This document shows, piece after piece, positions 33,978-42,991 of a stretch of 64,000 bases of DNA (positions are counted from its first letter, which is position 1; every line of letters begins with the position of its first letter). The DNA is taken from positions 43,404-107,403 of the forward strand of contig DCJC01000054.1 of assembly GCA_002317355.1 (NCBI GenBank), read 5' to 3'. Source of the DNA: Prevotellaceae bacterium UBA1710. GTDB taxonomy: Bacteria; Bacteroidota; Bacteroidia; Bacteroidales; Bacteroidaceae. The notes beneath the pieces are model-generated. The model was given only the letters and a program-made list of their open reading frames with translations, made no database searches and was not told the origin of the DNA. Made by a program: the position numbers and the translations under genes.

Positions 33978-34964
33978 ATGGCATTTTTAACTAACGAAAA
34001 GCTTGTTATCGTTGGAGCTGGTGGTATGATCGGTTCTAACATGGTTCAGTCTGTATTGATGTTGGGTCTCACACCTAACGTATGTCTCTACGATATCTAT
34101 GAGCCAGGTGTTCACGGTGTATATGAGGAGATGGCTCACTGCGCATTCCCAGGTGCTAACCTTACTTATACTGTAGATCCAAAGGAGGCATTCACAGGTG
34201 CTAAGTATATCATTTCTTCAGGTGGTGCTCCACGTAAGGACGGCATGACACGTGAGGATCTTCTCGTAGGTAACTGTAAGATCGCTGCTGAGTTCGGTGA
34301 CAATATCAAGAAGTATTGCCCAGACGTAGAGCACGTTGTAGTTATCTTCAACCCAGCTGACGTAACAGCTCTTACAGCTCTCATCCACTCAGGCTTGAAG
34401 CCAAACCAGCTCACATCTCTCGCTGCTCTCGACTCTACTCGTCTGCAGGAGGCTCTCGCTAAGGAGTACGGTGTACAGCAGGATAAGGTAACTGGTGCTA
34501 ACACATATGGTGGTCACGGTGAGCAGATGGCTGTATTCGCTTCTCAGGTTAAGGTTGACGGTAAGTCACTCGACGAGCTCGGTATGTCAGCTGAGCGTCT
34601 TGCTGAGATCCGTCAGATCACAACTCAGGGTGGTTCTGCTATCATCAAGCTCCGTGGTCGTTCTTCATTCCAGAGCCCTGCTTATCAGGCTGTTAAGATG
34701 ATCGAGGGCGCTATGGGTGGTGCAGAGTTCAAGCTCCCTGCTGGTTGCTACGTTAACACAGCTGAGTACAAGAACGTAATGATGGCTATGCCAACAACAA
34801 TCGATAAGACTGGTGTTCACTTCACAGCACCTCAGGGTACTGCAGAGGAAATGGCTGGTCTCCAGAAGTCTTACGAGCACCTCCAGGCTATGCGTGACGA
34901 GATCATCTCTCTCGGCATCATCCCAGCTGTTGAGGATTGGAAGACTCTCAACCCAAATCTCTAA
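33978..34964 (+). CDS. mdh: Malate dehydrogenase
   Basis: NAD-dependent malate/oxaloacetate interconversion, in Prevotella mainly toward malate and succinate in fermentation. The ATG at 33978 begins MAFLTNEKLVIVGAGGMIGS, the Rossmann glycine loop; the longer frame from 33855 includes the promoter region and is rejected. Length is 328. FNPADVTALTALIHSGLKP and AALDSTRLQEAL near residues 130-165 carry substrate and cofactor contacts, and NTYGGHGEQMAVF near 183 holds the catalytic His. Narrow codon choice suggests high expression. A terminator follows. Confidence 0.95.
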   Translation: MAFLTNEKLVIVGAGGMIGSNMVQSVLMLGLTPNVCLYDIYEPGVHGVYEEMAHCAFPGANLTYTVDPKEAFTGAKYIISSGGAPRKDGMTREDLLVGNCKIAAEFGDNIKKYCPDVEHVVVIFNPADVTALTALIHSGLKPNQLTSLAALDSTRLQEALAKEYGVQQDKVTGANTYGGHGEQMAVFASQVKVDGKSLDELGMSAERLAEIRQITTQGGSAIIKLRGRSSFQSPAYQAVKMIEGAMGGAEFKLPAGCYVNTAEYKNVMMAMPTTIDKTGVHFTAPQGTAEEMAGLQKSYEHLQAMRDEIISLGIIPAVEDWKTLNPNL

Positions 34965-35031
34965 GCATATAACCTCTCCTTTTCGCTCGGGATTTTTCAA
35001 ATCTCAGAAAAGGCAGAATGTTAGATAACAT

Positions 35032-35076
35032 AAATCCCTTTTTCTTTCCGTTGAGGATTGAGCAAGGGATTTTTTA
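35032..35076 (+). terminator. Terminator of mdh
   Basis: AAATCCCTT (35032-35040) pairs with AAGGGATTT (35064-35072), followed by a T-run to 35075. Confidence 0.8.
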
Positions 35077-35144
35077 TGTGTGAATTATAGGGCTTGCCAA
35101 ATGTGGATAACGTGAGATCGATAAATTCCAAATATTTAGTATTC

Positions 35145-35229
35145 TGCAAAATAAGGAGGGTTTTTCAGTGCCCTCTTTAGGTGTCGCGCAATCATGCGAC
35201 TAACGAATTCGTCGAACTCGCGTTAAATA
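35145..35229 (-). repeat. Short relative of the palindromic element
   Basis: Read on the minus strand it starts TTAACGCGAGTTCGACGAAT, then a segment like TCGTTAGTCGCATGATTG and ACACCTAAAGAGGGCAC. It matches the head of the 270-bp element with a deletion in the middle. Confidence 0.75.
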
Positions 35230-35291
35230 ATGTCAGTTAATATAACACACAATCAACTTGGATATCATCGTGCGTTATAAGGAAAAAACAA

Positions 35292-35331
35292 GCACCCACT
35301 TGTTAACAATCGCTATTGAAACAGTGGGTGC
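35292..35331. other. Hairpin GCACCCACT/AGTGGGTGC
   Basis: Nine-bp perfect stem (35292-35300 with 35323-35331) without a T-run, in the gene-free 35.08-36.18 kb region. Role unknown; it could be a processing or termination structure. Confidence 0.5.
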
Positions 35332-35555
35332 AAATACTAACTAACTACTAAATCATTTCTGGTTTAATTACTATTAACCTAACATTTATGAATTTGATGC
35401 AAAATTAATGTTTTATCCCTATATCTGCAATTTTTTTCGTTCCATAAATATTTTTTTGTGTATCAATATATTACACAGAAAATCATTTGAAACATAAGAA
35501 AAACTTTTATTTACATAGCGAACTACAAGATAAGTTTTACACACTAAATCTAAAG

Positions 35556-35826
35556 TTTACGTGAGTTCGAATTTATTAGTCGTTTGATTGATGAGCCCCG
35601 AAGAGGGCGTCACCTAAAAGGGCAGTCCGCGAGGGCTGTTACATTGAGTGATGTTAGTTGATGAGGGCTGTAAGTCCGACATCATCCAGTTTTTAGATGT
35701 CGCACTTACAGCGCTCACCAATCAAAATATCCTTATAGACAGCCCTTACGAACTGCCCTTTTAGGTGACGCCCTCTTCGGGGCTCATCAATCAAGCGGCT
35801 AACGAATTCGTCGAACTCACGTTAAA
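35556..35826. repeat. About 270-bp palindromic element (two inverted 130-bp copies)
   Basis: Left half 35556-35692 and right half are inverted copies of one unit. Each outer end has ACGTGAGTTCGA and a TTAG box. An identical 43-bp block covering TGAGCCCCGAAGAGGGCGTC and ACCTAAAAGGGCAGT follows, then AGGGCTGT. The inner stem is GCTGTAAGT and CGACATC against their complements around a short loop at about 35692. No coding frame is inside. It is either a non-autonomous palindromic mobile element or a large structured RNA. Confidence 0.85.
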
Positions 35827-36097
35827 AGTTTAATCGCACATATTTGTTTTTGTATTATCACTACAAACGAGATTTTCCCCGTTGAAATATAATTTTTGTG
35901 GCATAAAGTCGTAAAAAAAGGAAGTCACAAGGGCTGACATTTAACGTTGGTGAGTAAAAGACGGGAAAAGAGGGAAAGAAGCATTATTGCCATCATTTTT
36001 ATATCAAAAACCCAATCTGAAGCCCTGTAAGCGTATTTATGTTACATCAGAAAAACTTTATGTTACATTTTACACATGCAAATTTAAAGAATATATA

Positions 36098-36105
36098 TAC
36101 CTTTG
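36098..36105 (+). promoter_or_regulatory. -7 element before the 1281-residue secreted protein gene
   Basis: TACCTTTG followed by CAGC, about 78 bp before the ATG. The -33 side is not well matched. Confidence 0.55.
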
Positions 36106-36182
36106 CAGCCGAAAACATTTCTATATTTATTTTAGGAACATATTTTATATAAAACAAAACCATAAACTAAAACCAATTAAGT

Positions 36183-39100
36183 ATGAAGTTTAAAAATCTA
36201 CTCAGTTTAAGTGTCATGCTTTCTTGTGGTCTGGTTTCTCAGGCACAGGTATTGCAGGAATCTTTTGATGCTGCTCAGACAAAGCAGGCTGCAGATGCAG
36301 GTTTCTATGAGTTCATCAACCTTGAGGAAGGTGATGAATGGAAGATCGAGACATCTGGCGGTTTCAAGAACGGTGCTCTCAGCATCGACAACAACAGCGA
36401 GAAGGCTAATGACAACAGCACTTGGATGCGTGCGGTTAAGTTCCGCAACCTCCCACTTCAGGAAGGCAAGAGCTATCGTCTCACATATTATATTAGTGGT
36501 AGCTCAACTTACGGCGATAACAAGGCTACAAAGGCAAGAATTGGCTTGATGCAGGGTGTTGAGAATGCTGACATCGCAATCAACAATTCTATCGCTGACA
36601 TCTCTAATATCACTAGCGACTTCGTAAAGCACACTCACATGTTCTATTTCAAGAACAAGGCAGAGCAGGATGCTGAGTACGACAAGCAGTGCAAGAGCAA
36701 GGAAGCTTATGCTGAGGCTAACAAGGATAAGTATTTCGCTGTGTTCAATGTATATAACCCAGGTCAGTTCAAGCTTGACGAGGTAACTCTCGAAGAGGCT
36801 TCTATTGCAGGCATCGGTTTCAACGGTGGTGTAATCTGCATTGATCTTGGTTATGCTTCAAATATCCCTACTCTTGCAGCTCAGAAGAGCTCTGGCAACT
36901 ATGTGCTTGACAATAGCACTGTTACAGTAAAGCAGGACGGCAAGGAAATTGAGCCACTTTCTGTAGAGTTGCGTGGTGATGGCAAGATCTATATCTTCTT
37001 TGAGGACGAACTTAGCGGTGAGGTAGAGGTTACATTCACTAACCCTGACGGTCTTATCGTTCTTACAAATGGTCCAGAGCTTACAACTATCACAGAGAAG
37101 GCTGTAAAGAACACTTCTATTGATCCAGAGCTTGAGGCTGATGTTTACGCAGAGGCTTCTGTAGAGTCTGTAACTCCAGAAAATAGTTCATTCGGTCTTG
37201 AGACAAAGGACATCAAGACTATTACCGTTACATTCGACAGACTTGTAAATACACAGAAGACTCCTAAAGCAGGTGCTCCAGAAGCTATATTGAGCGATGG
37301 CCAGAAGCTTACTCTCAAGACAACAGAGAAGCTTTCTAAGACTCTTACATTCGAGTACAATGGTGCAGACCTTGGTGATGGCGCTTACACTATCACTATC
37401 AAGAATATCGTAAATGAGTATGGCACAAAGAGCAACGATATTGAGCTTACTTATGAGCTTGGTAAGGTTACACTCGGTAAGACAGAATATACTCTCGTTG
37501 CCGATAACAAGACTGTAACAGAGGCTGAAGGTGGCATCCCAACAGGATGGACATTGACAATCGACGGTGCTGAGCATGCTGGTGGTTCAGGCTCACGTGG
37601 ATTCCTCTACACAGATTCTAACGTACAGTCAGCTGTTTACATGCGCGACTGGGAGGGTAAGCCTGTAGTTCTCACATCATCTCCAGTTAAGATTGCCGCT
37701 GGCCCTTCTGAGCTTCGTGTATTCACAGCTGGTTGGGGTGCAACAGGTGCATTCAAGGTTACTCTTAAGGATGCTGCTGGCAAGGAAGTTATTTCTCAGA
37801 ACATAAATGTTACTACACAGCTTGCAAAGGATAGAAAGGGTAAGTTCCAGATTGACCCAATCCGCTTCGAGTCTGATGGTGGTGAATACACATACTCTAT
37901 CGAACTTGCTAGTGGTAACGAGATTCTTACTGGTGGCTTTGAGGTTTACTCAGTTAAGGAAGATGGTGGCGCAAGACCAACAACAGAGGTTATTGCCAAG
38001 GGCGATTTCGTAGAAGCTGGTAATGACAAGGCTCCTGCACATGGAACAGGTTGGAAGATTTATCGCAATGACGGTCGTATGCGCGACCCAGGTGCTAACT
38101 GTAGCTGGGGTGGTGACGACTGGACTGGCGGTGGCGGTCCACGTGTAAAGACTCTTGGTAACAAGAACATGGGTGGTGCTGGTATGTACCTTGCAGGTGG
38201 CTGCTATGCAACATACGGTGAGTTCCTTGTTCAGACAGACCACGCTGGAGCACTCGAAGGTGATCTCGAAGAAAAAACTCTCGACCTGAAACGTGAAAGA
38301 TATCAGATTACATACGGTATCATCAGCTGGAAGAACCCAGGTGAGAAGCATACTGTAAAGCTTGAAATCTTCAACCAGGCAGATGGTATCACTGGTACAC
38401 CTGTATTCTCTCGCACTGATGAGGTTACACAGGCTTGTGGCTCTGGCGGTGATGCATCAGCAGATGCAACAAAGATCCAGTTCCTCTGGAATGCTCCTAA
38501 GGAAGGTAAGTATATCCTCAAGTTCACATCTGGTGGTGAAGGCGAAGGTGAGACTGTAGTTGGTAATGTTTCTATTGAGACAACAGCTTCACTCTATCTC
38601 CAGTATCTTGCTCAGATGCAGAAGAACCTTGAGCCTGCTATTGAGGAGCGTGATCTTGCAAAGGCTAAGGATGAGTACAAGGGCGCTACACGCGATGCAC
38701 TCGAGAAGATGATTGCTGATTATGAGAACCCAGACTTCCATACAGTACGTGAGTTCGAGGATGCATTCAAATACATCGAGACTATGACAAAGAAGTCAGC
38801 TAAGCGTCGTTCTAACATCGACAACTTCGCTTCAAGCCTTGAGGCTGTGAAGACTGGTCTTGAGAAGGCTAAGGGAACTAAGTACGAGGGTCTCGCACAG
38901 TATCCAGTTGTGGAGAAGGCTTACAACGATTATAAGGACGTTGACTACGTCGCTCTCGACGATGACAAGCTCAATGACGCAGTTTCAGTAATGAGCTCAA
39001 ACGGTAACCTCCTTTCCAACATGGTTGATAAGTGCGTACCTTTGATCACAAAGCAGATCACTGACCTTGCTGCAGCTATCGCTGCTATTGACATCAAACT

Positions 39101-40028
39101 TAAGGATGAGGCTAAGGAGGAAGAGACACTTCTTGCTGCTGGTAATTTCATCAGCGATGATCAGTCATTCGTTAAGCAGTTGAAGGCTCTCTACACAGCT
39201 AAGATTTATGCTAAGCTCGCAGCTGGAGAGAATCCATTCAAGAAATTTGATGAGGATTTGAATGATGAAGTTGAAACTTCAATCCCAGTATCATTCCTGA
39301 TCCAGAACCCTAACTTCTACAGCACAGCTATCGTTCCTGCTGGCAAGACTTCTACAGAGGCTAAGACAACAGACTTCCCAGGCTGGACTATCGAGGTTCT
39401 TCAGGGTTACATCTCTCCTGTATTCAACACATCATGGGGCGAAAGAGCTTCAACTGATGTTGAGCCATACGTTGACTGCGCTGTTAAGACTGACTGGGGT
39501 ACCAGAGAGTATGACGTTAAGCAGCTCATCGACATGCTTCCAGTAGCTAAGTATAAGGCATCTATCGTTGTCGGTGAGGATGGTGGTGATCCACACGGAG
39601 CATACGCTTATCTTGGTGAAGGTGAGGCTCAGGTTAAGAGCGAGTACACAGGTAATGAGGAAGGTTCTTACTCTCGTGACAACAGCACACCACAGGTATT
39701 CGAGAACGTCACTCCTACTATCAACGGAAGCTATGGCGAGATCACTCTCGGTGCTCACATGATGGTGACAGGCGGCTTCGGTAAGGTTGATACTGCAACT
39801 CTCGAAATGGTCGGCAAGGCTGATGGCTTCGACTACAAGGAGGCTTTGGATAAACTTCCTTTGATTCCTTCATCTATCGACCAGCTTGCAGCTGCTCCTG
39901 CAGGTGAGCCAGCAACTGTTCAGTACTTCGGTATCGACGGTAAGCCAACTCTCAACCCACAGGGCGTAACTATCAAGGTAGAGTCTTGGGCTAACGGTTT
40001 CGTTAAGATCAGCAAGGTTGTCAAGTAA
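36183..40028 (+). CDS. Large multidomain secreted protein, function unknown
   Basis: A 1281-residue exported protein; the signal peptide ends SQAQ near residue 22. I recognise no catalytic domain. Visible parts: a jelly-roll-like segment (about 25-205), an Ig-like segment (about 320-425; SVTPENSSFGLETKDIKTIT, then DGAYTITIKNIV) of the bacterial Ig/SbsA type, two more carbohydrate-binding-like beta segments (about 450-600 and 605-800), a charged helical stretch (about 805-1020), and a final beta domain. The tail is QYFGIDGKPTLNPQGVTIKV, similar to the DGK...KG tails of other secreted proteins here. It precedes GH115 and GH98 genes, so glycan binding is plausible but unproven. Confidence 0.65.
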   Translation: MKFKNLLSLSVMLSCGLVSQAQVLQESFDAAQTKQAADAGFYEFINLEEGDEWKIETSGGFKNGALSIDNNSEKANDNSTWMRAVKFRNLPLQEGKSYRLTYYISGSSTYGDNKATKARIGLMQGVENADIAINNSIADISNITSDFVKHTHMFYFKNKAEQDAEYDKQCKSKEAYAEANKDKYFAVFNVYNPGQFKLDEVTLEEASIAGIGFNGGVICIDLGYASNIPTLAAQKSSGNYVLDNSTVTVKQDGKEIEPLSVELRGDGKIYIFFEDELSGEVEVTFTNPDGLIVLTNGPELTTITEKAVKNTSIDPELEADVYAEASVESVTPENSSFGLETKDIKTITVTFDRLVNTQKTPKAGAPEAILSDGQKLTLKTTEKLSKTLTFEYNGADLGDGAYTITIKNIVNEYGTKSNDIELTYELGKVTLGKTEYTLVADNKTVTEAEGGIPTGWTLTIDGAEHAGGSGSRGFLYTDSNVQSAVYMRDWEGKPVVLTSSPVKIAAGPSELRVFTAGWGATGAFKVTLKDAAGKEVISQNINVTTQLAKDRKGKFQIDPIRFESDGGEYTYSIELASGNEILTGGFEVYSVKEDGGARPTTEVIAKGDFVEAGNDKAPAHGTGWKIYRNDGRMRDPGANCSWGGDDWTGGGGPRVKTLGNKNMGGAGMYLAGGCYATYGEFLVQTDHAGALEGDLEEKTLDLKRERYQITYGIISWKNPGEKHTVKLEIFNQADGITGTPVFSRTDEVTQACGSGGDASADATKIQFLWNAPKEGKYILKFTSGGEGEGETVVGNVSIETTASLYLQYLAQMQKNLEPAIEERDLAKAKDEYKGATRDALEKMIADYENPDFHTVREFEDAFKYIETMTKKSAKRRSNIDNFASSLEAVKTGLEKAKGTKYEGLAQYPVVEKAYNDYKDVDYVALDDDKLNDAVSVMSSNGNLLSNMVDKCVPLITKQITDLAAAIAAIDIKLKDEAKEEETLLAAGNFISDDQSFVKQLKALYTAKIYAKLAAGENPFKKFDEDLNDEVETSIPVSFLIQNPNFYSTAIVPAGKTSTEAKTTDFPGWTIEVLQGYISPVFNTSWGERASTDVEPYVDCAVKTDWGTREYDVKQLIDMLPVAKYKASIVVGEDGGDPHGAYAYLGEGEAQVKSEYTGNEEGSYSRDNSTPQVFENVTPTINGSYGEITLGAHMMVTGGFGKVDTATLEMVGKADGFDYKEALDKLPLIPSSIDQLAAAPAGEPATVQYFGIDGKPTLNPQGVTIKVESWANGFVKISKVVK

Positions 40029-40056
40029 TTCAGGAAATTCTGAAATAAATCTATAG

Positions 40057-40092
40057 AAAACCGCCTTCGGCATACGCTGGAGGCGGTTTTTT
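40057..40092 (+). terminator. Terminator after the 1281-residue gene
   Basis: AAAACCGCCT (40057-40066) and AGGCGGTTTT (40081-40090), then TT. Confidence 0.85.
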
Positions 40093-40134
40093 GTATTATT
40101 TTGTAATTCTATGGAAAGTCTATGATACAATAAA

Positions 40135-40166
40135 TTTGTGTATATGGATTTTTTTTCGTAATTTTG
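40135..40166 (+). promoter_or_regulatory. Predicted promoter of the GH115 gene
   Basis: TTTG (40135-40138), 20 bp, TAATTTTG (40159-40166), then CA. About 40 bp leader. Confidence 0.75.
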
Positions 40167-40207
40167 CATACGAATTAGAAAACAAAGCCATAAACTTTTA
40201 AAACCCA

Positions 40208-42790
40208 ATGAATAGATCTAAACAAACATTGCTGCTTATAGTAGTAACAATCCTTTGTTTCATGTCCGCTTCTGCTGCTGACAAATTTGTCTCGTTCACT
40301 AATGGTGACCTGAAACTTTGCCACACTGGTGAGTCGTTTACCCTTTGCGTAAGCGACAATGATAATATTGCCGTAAAGCTTGCGGCTCAGAACCTTGCGT
40401 CCGATTTCCAGAAAGTATGTGATGCAAATGTAACAATCACTTCTTCAGACTCAAATGCACGTGTTATTGCCGGAACAATCGGCAAGAGTGCTGCTATCGA
40501 CCAACTCGTGAAGAGCGGAAAGATTGATGCAAAGGCTCTTAATGGAAAAGTAGAGAAGTATATATTAAATATTATTGACGGAAAACTGGTTATCGCAGGC
40601 AGTGACCGCCGTGGCACTGTCTATGGCATTTATGAACTCTCACGTCAGATGGGTGTATCGCCTTGGTATTACTGGATGGATGTTCCTGTGAAGAAACAGA
40701 AAGAGGTGTACGTTAAGGATGGCATCTATACTGACGGAGAGCCTGCCGTAAGATACCGTGGTATTTTCCTCAATGACGAGGCTCCATGTCTCACCACATG
40801 GGTGAAGAATACTTTTGGCACTAACTATGGTGGCCATAAATTCTACGAGAAGGTATTTGAACTCGTACTCCGTCTCAAGGGCAACTATATGTGGCCTGCA
40901 ATGTGGGGATGGGCTTTCTATGCTGATGACCCTCTCAACATGAAGACCGCTGACGATATGGGTATCATGATGGGTACTTCACACCATGAGCCAATGAGCC
41001 GTGCACAGAAGGAATGGCATGGTCATACGGATAATCCAAACGTAGAGCCTCAGGATATGGCTTCACGTAAGGATTTTGGTAATCATGAATGGAACTATGC
41101 GACCAACAAGAAGGGACTTGACAACTTCTGGCTTGGTGGTGTAGAGCGAAATAAGAACACAGAGGACATCATCACCATCGGTATGCGTGGTGATGGCGAC
41201 ATGGCTATGAGTGAGGAGCGCAACGTCAAGCTCATGGAGAGCATCGTAGCTAACCAGCGTAAGCTTATCGCAAAGGCTCGCGGTAAGGCTGCAAAGGATG
41301 TGCCTCAGGTTTGGGCTCTCTATAAGGAGGTGCTCGACTATTATGACGATGGAATGCGTGTTCCGGATGATGTCACTATGCTTCTTTGCGATGATAACTG
41401 GGGTGACGTACGCCGTGTGCCTACTCTCAAGGAGCGTCAGCGAAAGGGCGGTTGGGGACTCTACTATCATGTTGATTATGTAGGTGCTCCTCGTAACTCA
41501 AAGACTATCAACGTCACTCCTATCCAAAATATGTGGGAACAGCTCTCTCTGGCATACGAGAATGGTATTCAGAAGCTCTGGATTCTCAATGTAGGCGACC
41601 TCAAGCCAATGGAGTATCCTATCCAGCTCTTTATGGATATGGCTTGGAACTACGGTAAGACCAAGGAAGGTGAAAAGAGTAATGTGGATTGTATCACAAA
41701 TCTTCTTGATCACACTAAGGATTTCTGCTCAACAATCGTTGGAGAAGAAGAGGCGGCAGAGGCGACCCGCATTCTTAACCTTTGCTGTAAACTGAATGGC
41801 AGATGTACTCCTGAGATGCTTGATGCAAGAACCTACAACCTTGAGGAAGGTGAATGGGCAAAGGTTGTTGATGAATACAAGACTCTTGAGATTGATGCTC
41901 TCCGTCAGTATGCCAACCTTCCTGCAGATGCAAAGGATGCATATTTCCAGAGTATTCTCTTCCCAATTCAGCTGATGGCAAATCTTCATCAGATGTACTA
42001 TGCACAGGCAATGAACAACGCTCTCCACAAGAAAGGTGATGCAGCAATGAATGATTGGGCAGACAAGTGCGAGATGTACTTCAAGCGCGATGCTAAGCTC
42101 ATGGCTCAGTATAACAAGGAGATTGCCGGTGGCAAATGGGATGGTATGATGATTCAGAAGCACATCGGCTATAAGTCATGGAACGACAACTTCAAGGCTG
42201 ACATCATGCCAAAGGTATTCCGCACAGAAGGAAATATCGAGAATATCTTCGAGGAAGACGGCAAGGGCTACATCTCTATGGAGGCAGAGCACTTCAACTC
42301 TTCAACAAACCCAGAAGGTGCAAAATGGACAGTTCTTCCTGACTTCGGTCGCACATTAAGTGCAGTAACCGTTCTTCCTGTAACAGCAAACGTAAATGGT
42401 GCATCTCTCACCTATAAGTTCCGCTTCGAGCAGAAGACAAGAGAGATCATCCGTCCAACCATCTATATCGTTACAAAGTCAACTCTCGACTATCTCAACA
42501 AGGGAGGTATGACATATTCCGTATCACTTGATGGTGGCAACGCAGAGACCGTGAACTTCAATGATAACATGAATGAAGATCCAAAGAACATCTACAGCAT
42601 CTACTACCCTACTGTAGCAAGTCGCGTAATTGCGAAGACTGTAAGTCTGCCACTTGGATCTTCAACTGACGGAATTCACACACTCACATTCACACCAAAT
42701 GACCCAGGTATCGTTCTGGAGAAGATCGTCATCGACTTCGGAGGTTACAAGAAGCAGTATCTGTTTGGTGAAGAGAATCCAAGGAAGTGA
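40208..42790 (+). CDS. GH115 xylan alpha-1,2-glucuronidase
   Basis: Exported enzyme of 860 residues; the signal peptide ends SASA near residue 23. The N-terminal domain (about 25-170) with VIAGSDRRGTVYGIYELSRQ leads into the barrel: VRYRGIFLNDEAPCLTTWVK near 182, LRLKGNYMWPAMWGWAFY near 224, LLCDDNWGDVRRVP near 395 and WILNVGDLKPMEYP near 458. These are the characteristic GH115 blocks. The C-terminal part has a YISMEAEHF beta domain near 695. GH115 enzymes remove (4-O-methyl)glucuronic acid from intact xylan. Followed by a GH98 gene, which supports glucuronoxylan or arabinoxylan as the substrate. Confidence 0.93.
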   Translation: MNRSKQTLLLIVVTILCFMSASAADKFVSFTNGDLKLCHTGESFTLCVSDNDNIAVKLAAQNLASDFQKVCDANVTITSSDSNARVIAGTIGKSAAIDQLVKSGKIDAKALNGKVEKYILNIIDGKLVIAGSDRRGTVYGIYELSRQMGVSPWYYWMDVPVKKQKEVYVKDGIYTDGEPAVRYRGIFLNDEAPCLTTWVKNTFGTNYGGHKFYEKVFELVLRLKGNYMWPAMWGWAFYADDPLNMKTADDMGIMMGTSHHEPMSRAQKEWHGHTDNPNVEPQDMASRKDFGNHEWNYATNKKGLDNFWLGGVERNKNTEDIITIGMRGDGDMAMSEERNVKLMESIVANQRKLIAKARGKAAKDVPQVWALYKEVLDYYDDGMRVPDDVTMLLCDDNWGDVRRVPTLKERQRKGGWGLYYHVDYVGAPRNSKTINVTPIQNMWEQLSLAYENGIQKLWILNVGDLKPMEYPIQLFMDMAWNYGKTKEGEKSNVDCITNLLDHTKDFCSTIVGEEEAAEATRILNLCCKLNGRCTPEMLDARTYNLEEGEWAKVVDEYKTLEIDALRQYANLPADAKDAYFQSILFPIQLMANLHQMYYAQAMNNALHKKGDAAMNDWADKCEMYFKRDAKLMAQYNKEIAGGKWDGMMIQKHIGYKSWNDNFKADIMPKVFRTEGNIENIFEEDGKGYISMEAEHFNSSTNPEGAKWTVLPDFGRTLSAVTVLPVTANVNGASLTYKFRFEQKTREIIRPTIYIVTKSTLDYLNKGGMTYSVSLDGGNAETVNFNDNMNEDPKNIYSIYYPTVASRVIAKTVSLPLGSSTDGIHTLTFTPNDPGIVLEKIVIDFGGYKKQYLFGEENPRK

Positions 42791-42948
42791 CCCCATCCCT
42801 GCCCTCCCTCGGGAGGGGGCAATTAAGTCACACTTCCCTCGCTGCGAGCTATCCGTGTGTTAGAGGAGTAAAAAAGTCCACTTCTTTCGCTAAGAACCAT
42901 CCGTGCGTTAGCAACTCCCTCCCTCGGGAGGGTTGGGGTGGGGCTCTT
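42789..42948. repeat. GC-rich dispersed repeats, copies f and g, around a 33-bp imperfect direct repeat
   Basis: Copy f (42789-42820) begins right at the GH115 stop; copy g (42915-42948) is CTCCCTCCCTCGGGAGGG followed by TTGGGGTGGGGCTCTT, one base different from the copy at 16750. Between them TCGCTGCGAGCTATCCGTGT and TCGCTAAGAACCATCCGTGC are halves of an imperfect direct repeat. The gap contains no gene. Confidence 0.75.
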
Positions 42949-42961
42949 AATATAAGCAACT

Positions 42962-42988
42962 AAAAACTAATCACTAATCATAAAACAG
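42962..42988. repeat. 7-bp-period array before the GH98 gene
   Basis: AACTAAA, AACTAAT, CACTAAT and CATAAAA lie in register directly upstream of the GH98 start. Confidence 0.55.
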
Positions 42989-42991
42989 AAA

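Noticed and set aside
35987..36193. Plus-strand 68-codon frame upstream of the 1281-residue gene
   Set aside because: It spans the promoter and leader of the real gene and is Lys/Tyr/Phe-rich AT noise.
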